A stretch of 64,000 nucleotides of DNA from JAJDNH01 sp964552395. Its GTDB lineage: Bacteria; Acidobacteriota; Thermoanaerobaculia; Thermoanaerobaculales; Sulfomarinibacteraceae. The stretch's first letter is position 1. Each line of letters starts with the position of its first letter. Positions 60,786 through 64,000 of the stretch are shown here, piece after piece. The stretch is from positions 1-64,000 of the forward strand of contig CAZKGM010000009.1 of NCBI GenBank assembly GCA_964552395.1, given 5' to 3'. A program made the translations under genes and the position numbers. The notes beneath the pieces are model-generated. The model was not told the DNA's origin. It worked only from the letters and a program-made list of their open reading frames with translations, and searched no databases.

Positions 60786-62378
60786 TCAGGTCCTGAGCCA
60801 GTCCGGCGCCTGTTCGCCGAGGACCGGCCAGCGCCCGGACGAGTCCTCGTCTTCGGTCGTGACCACCACCTCTAGCAGGGCATCGACGACCTCGGGGTCG
60901 AACTGCGCTCCGGCCTGACTCCGCAGCTCCGCGATCGCCTGGTGCTGGGGTCGCGCTCTGCGGTACGGCCGATCGTTGGTGATGGCATCGAAGGCATCAA
61001 TCACAGCAATGATGCGAGCCTCGAGCGGAATGTTTTCGCCCGACAGCCCGAAGTACCCCGGGTATTCGGAGTCGGTTCGGCCGTCCCACCGCTCTTGGTG
61101 GTAGCGGATGGCCGGGATGGCCTCTTCCAACAGCTCGACGCCGTCCAGGATGTCGACGCCGATGTGGACATGTCGTGCCATCAGCTCCTGCTCGTCGGGC
61201 GTCAGCGCGCCGCGCTTGTTGAGGATCGATTCCGGGACCCCAATCTTGCCGATGTCGTGCAGGATGGCTGCGTAGCGGAGAAGCTCGAGCCGTTGGCCGT
61301 CGATGCCGAGGCGCCGGCCGACCTGAACCGCGAGACGGGCAACTCGCTGCACGTGTCCCTCCGTCGTGCGGTCCTTGGCCTCGATCGCCGCTGCCAGTGC
61401 GGTGACGACGCTCTCGAAGCTCGCCTGCAACCGGCGGCGGTGGTCATCGAGGTCGGAGACCAGGACACGGGTCCTGCCGGCGAAGGTCCCGGCGACGATG
61501 GCGGCAAACGCGAACGCGACCAGGTTGACGTAGCCCGTGAACACCTGGCTGAAGAGGGCCGCGTGGCTTGCAGGACGAACCAGCCTGAGAATCTCCACGA
61601 CGTACACGATTCCCACGGCGCCATTCGCCGTCAGACCGCCTCCGATGCCGCCGGTTGCCGCCGCCCACAGTACCGGTGCGAGGAAGAAGACTGCCAGCCA
61701 GTGGATGCTGAGCATTCCCTCCGGTACGACCATCTCGAGCACCAAGACCGTGGCGGCGAGCAGCACAGCGGACATCAGGTGGCCACGCCAGCGATGCAGC
61801 CAGTTTCGGAAGACCGCTTCCTGCTCGCGGGTGAGTAAGAGATCGGGACGGATGAGCAGGAGGGCAGGGAAGGCGGCAATGACGATGGTCGTGGCATCGC
61901 CGAGGAACCAGCTGGCAAATGCGAGGGCCGTCTCGTGTGCGGACAGGGACGGGCTGGCCCAGTGGACGATGCCTGAGACACCAACCAGGGCGGACAACAA
62001 GGTATTGATCACGGCGCCGAAGAGGACCATGTGGGTCGTCCGCTTCAGTGATGAGCCGACGGCCCGGCCCGGCATCGCCGCCGGTACGGCCGCCTGGATC
62101 GATACCGCGATGGCAAAGAAGAGAATGCGTTCGGCACTGGTTGCGAGTCCCCAGCCGGTCACCAGCTGAGCGAGAAAGACGGCCAGGACTCCCCACCAGC
62201 CGACAAGCACGCCCGCCAGGACGGCGACTGCCGCCGCCGGGAAGACGAGCGCCACTCCCTGGGTGACCATGAATGCCTCGGACAGGATGTTGAAAAAGGA
62301 GAACGCCAGGCATACCGCGACCGCCGCAGCCAGCTTGCCAGCGAGCGTCAGCCTCCCATCCTGAGTCAGGCGTATCAT
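60786..62378 (-). CDS. Membrane protein with MASE1-like sensor and degenerate HD-GYP domain
   Basis: 530 residues. About eight transmembrane helices (about 15-310) form a MASE1-like integral sensor. The C-terminal HD-GYP-type phosphodiesterase domain (about 330-505) follows. HD motifs are present (G-H-V-Q-R-V and L-H-D-I-G-K-I-G), but the H-H-E-x-x-D-G-x-G-Y-P signature reads Y-H-Q-E-R-W-D-G followed by an extra stretch and E-Y-P instead of G-Y-P. It may bind or degrade cyclic di-GMP, or have lost activity. It could answer the GGDEF enzyme at 6329. Confidence 0.82.
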   Translation of the reverse strand: MIRLTQDGRLTLAGKLAAAVAVCLAFSFFNILSEAFMVTQGVALVFPAAAVAVLAGVLVGWWGVLAVFLAQLVTGWGLATSAERILFFAIAVSIQAAVPAAMPGRAVGSSLKRTTHMVLFGAVINTLLSALVGVSGIVHWASPSLSAHETALAFASWFLGDATTIVIAAFPALLLIRPDLLLTREQEAVFRNWLHRWRGHLMSAVLLAATVLVLEMVVPEGMLSIHWLAVFFLAPVLWAAATGGIGGGLTANGAVGIVYVVEILRLVRPASHAALFSQVFTGYVNLVAFAFAAIVAGTFAGRTRVLVSDLDDHRRRLQASFESVVTALAAAIEAKDRTTEGHVQRVARLAVQVGRRLGIDGQRLELLRYAAILHDIGKIGVPESILNKRGALTPDEQELMARHVHIGVDILDGVELLEEAIPAIRYHQERWDGRTDSEYPGYFGLSGENIPLEARIIAVIDAFDAITNDRPYRRARPQHQAIAELRSQAGAQFDPEVVDALLEVVVTTEDEDSSGRWPVLGEQAPDWLRT

Positions 62379-62466
62379 CTGAGACCTTGTCTCCGCGGGC
62401 AGTGTACCAGAAAGACTGCCTACCGGGAGGAGATAGGGAACGGCAGTCCGTTCAGTGGGCGGGACG

Positions 62467-62892
62467 TCACTCGCCGATGATCTTGATCAGCACCCGCTTC
62501 GGGCGACGGCCGTCAAACTCGCCGTAGAAGATCTGCTCCCACGGTCCGAAGTCGAGGTGTCCGTCGGTGATCGCGACCACGACCTCACGCCCCATCACCT
62601 GTCGCTTGTGGTGGGCGTCGCCGTTGTCCTCGCCGGTTCGGTTGTGCAGGTAGGCCGACGGCGATGGATCGAACGGCGCGAGCTTTTCGAGCCACCGCTT
62701 GTAGTCTTCGTGGAGGCCGGGTTCATCGTCATTGATGAACACGCTTGCCGTAATATGCATGGCGTTCACCAGGCACAGCCCCTCGCGGACGCCCGACTCG
62801 CGGACGGCTTCCTGGACTCGCGGAGTGATATTGATCAGGTCCATCCTGGCCGGGACCTTCATGGTCAGGTACTCGGTATGCGACTTCATCAT
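62467..62892 (-). CDS. YjbQ family protein (secondary thiamine-phosphate synthase-like)
   Basis: 141 residues from the ATG at 62892, overlapping the stop of the upstream gene by 4 nt. The YjbQ/UPF0047 motifs are seen: H-T-E-Y-L at the start, T-A-S-V-F-I-N-D-D-E (about residue 50), H-N-R-T-G-E-D-N-G-D-A-H-H-K-R around 85, and G-x-W-E-Q-I-F-Y-G-E-F-D-G near the end. Some members replace ThiE in thiamine phosphate synthesis, but the physiological role is uncertain. Coupled to the acyl-CoA synthetase gene. Confidence 0.92.
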   Translation of the reverse strand: MMKSHTEYLTMKVPARMDLINITPRVQEAVRESGVREGLCLVNAMHITASVFINDDEPGLHEDYKRWLEKLAPFDPSPSAYLHNRTGEDNGDAHHKRQVMGREVVVAITDGHLDFGPWEQIFYGEFDGRRPKRVLIKIIGE

Positions 62893-64000
62893 TCGGATTC
62901 CCCCAACCGCTCCGTCTCGGGGCCGACCTTCCTGAGCTCGGCATTCACCAACTTGCACAGCACCCGTACCGCCCGATCGGCGCCCCGGAAGACGGCAAGT
63001 CCGCCGCGCTCGAGCGCCCCTGCGAGGGGGTCGAACAGCTGACCCGAGTCGACCACCGCGAGCAGCGGTTTCGGTTGCGCTGCAGCGACCGCGGGCAGCA
63101 GGCGGGCGATCGAGTGCTCGTCGTCGATCGACTCCTTCCAAGCTTCGCTCGCTGGTAGAGTCTGCAAAGCCGGGGTGAGCGGAACGATGCCGACGGCGAC
63201 CAGATCGACCGCCTCGTCCTCGAGAATCGCGTCCACAACCGAGGCATAGGCCTCGTCGGTGGCCATGGGTGTCAGATCGAGCGGGTTCTTGACGTCGACC
63301 AAGCCGTCGAGCCGGAAGCCCGTGAGAGTCCGGCGCAGTGCCTCGTCGGTCGCGGAGGAGAACCTGGTGAGAACCAGCTCACGACCGTCGCTCTTGATCG
63401 AGTCGGCCATCCCGACGGCCTCGAAGCCGGCGTTCGAGACAGCGGCTAGGCGGTTGCCGGCGATGGTCTTGCCTCGCAGGCTGACACAGAGCTTGAGAAG
63501 GTTGGAGAACTCCTCGAAGTCTTCGGCAACGAGCGCGCCGGCCTCGGTGAGTGCGGCCTCGCAAACAGCGTAGTCGCCGGCGACGCTGGCGGTGTGCCCG
63601 GCCGTGGCCGAACGTCCTTCCGAGGTGCGGCCGGCCTTGTAGAAGACGACGTTCTTTCCCAGTGCAACGGCTTCCTTGACCGCGCGGGCGAAGGCGAGGC
63701 CGTCACCGGGCCTGAACCCCTCCATGTACACGGCGAACACCTGGATCTCGGGATCATCCTTGATGAAGGACAAGAGGTCGGCCGCAGTGAGGTCGATCTG
63801 ATTCCCGATCGAGAGTGCGTAGGCCGGGTCGAACCAGGGCATTCGGCTCAGGTTGGTGATGATGAAAGCGCCGGACTGCGATAGGAAGCAGGTCGAGCGA
63901 CCATGGTCGCCGTGCGACTTCGGGAGCTTGCTCTCCGGGATGAACATGGTGTCGTAACGCCCCGGGTGCGAGATCACGCCGAGCGAGTTGCCTCCCAGGA
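62889..64000 (-). CDS. ADP-forming acyl-CoA synthetase, CoA-binding/ligase-type subunit (5' end outside window)
   Basis: About 370 residues to the stop at 62889; the frame stays open to the right edge, where it reads G-N-S-L-G-V-I-S-H-P-G-R, so the N-terminal CoA-binding Rossmann part is missing. The succinyl-CoA-synthetase-like domains contain L-S-Q-S-G-A-F and the phospho-His motif T-A-G-H-T-A-S. Members form acetate or other acids plus ATP from acyl-CoA, ADP and phosphate. The ATP-grasp subunit is not visible and may be a separate gene. Overlaps yjbQ by 4 nt. Confidence 0.88.
   Translation of the reverse strand, partial: LGGNSLGVISHPGRYDTMFIPESKLPKSHGDHGRSTCFLSQSGAFIITNLSRMPWFDPAYALSIGNQIDLTAADLLSFIKDDPEIQVFAVYMEGFRPGDGLAFARAVKEAVALGKNVVFYKAGRTSEGRSATAGHTASVAGDYAVCEAALTEAGALVAEDFEEFSNLLKLCVSLRGKTIAGNRLAAVSNAGFEAVGMADSIKSDGRELVLTRFSSATDEALRRTLTGFRLDGLVDVKNPLDLTPMATDEAYASVVDAILEDEAVDLVAVGIVPLTPALQTLPASEAWKESIDDEHSIARLLPAVAAAQPKPLLAVVDSGQLFDPLAGALERGGLAVFRGADRAVRVLCKLVNAELRKVGPETERLGESE

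Overview
The window is high-GC DNA from a diderm (Gram-negative) heterotrophic bacterium. It carries a beta-barrel porin, c-type cytochromes with cleavable signal peptides, a TonB-type protein and many secreted hydrolases. The gene mix (penicillin acylase with an extra N-terminal region, tricorn-like protease, P1, M1 and M3 peptidases, DUF2752 and YIP1 membrane proteins, DUF4388 protein, multiheme cytochrome with a porin) most resembles Acidobacteriota of the Holophagae/Thermoanaerobaculia type. That placement is inference from gene content; no rRNA or marker phylogeny was available. I see no tRNA, rRNA, CRISPR array, transposase or prophage.

Layout. 1-8.2 kb: edge ORF with octapeptide repeats, penicillin acylase, two small proteins, an HKD (phospholipase D-type) protein, and a periplasmic-TPR diguanylate cyclase. 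8.3-17 kb: thioesterase, M3 peptidase, small STAS-like protein between two copies of an intergenic repeat, alpha/beta hydrolase, large HEAT-like exported protein. 17-21 kb: overlapping operon M1-like peptidase - P1 peptidase - Asp/Glu racemase. 21-28.6 kb: MBL-fold protein, Ada, dienelactone hydrolase, a pirin-MarR-YceI stress operon, and an ECF sigma/anti-sigma/TonB operon. 28.6-33.8 kb: argF, polytopic membrane protein, MATE exporter, archaeal-type class I aldolase. 33.8-37.6 kb: octaheme cytochrome, porin and monoheme cytochrome behind two AT-rich tandem promoters, a candidate electron-transfer module. 37.6-45.5 kb: DUF2752/YIP1 pair, glutamine synthetase, glutamine amidotransferase, glutaredoxin / glyoxalase II / glutathione synthetase-like group, cupin-ferredoxin pair. 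45.6-54.8 kb: a compact chemosensory operon (MCP, stand-alone HPt, CheA with two CheW-like domains, CheW, CheY, CheB, CheR, CheX-like) with a DUF4388 protein after it. 55-64 kb: tricorn-like protease, family-5 uracil-DNA glycosylase, GT-A glycosyltransferase, HD-GYP-like protein, YjbQ, and a truncated ADP-forming acyl-CoA synthetase.

Regulation and organisation. Operons are tight: many junctions are 4-nt ATGA/GTGA overlaps. Convergent or terminal genes end in strong GC hairpins (169-193, 24684-24705, 26703-26726, 33827-33848).

The most unusual signal is non-coding. Two classes of repeat sit exactly on gene 3' ends and take in the stop codon: (i) mosaic tracts made of 8-bp GTGA-type units, C-rich blocks and 7-bp units, and (ii) long imperfect palindromes whose outer ends read TGTAG(C/T)CCGG and contain the TAG stop. 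They recur at unrelated genes across the window and are the best candidates for something undescribed.
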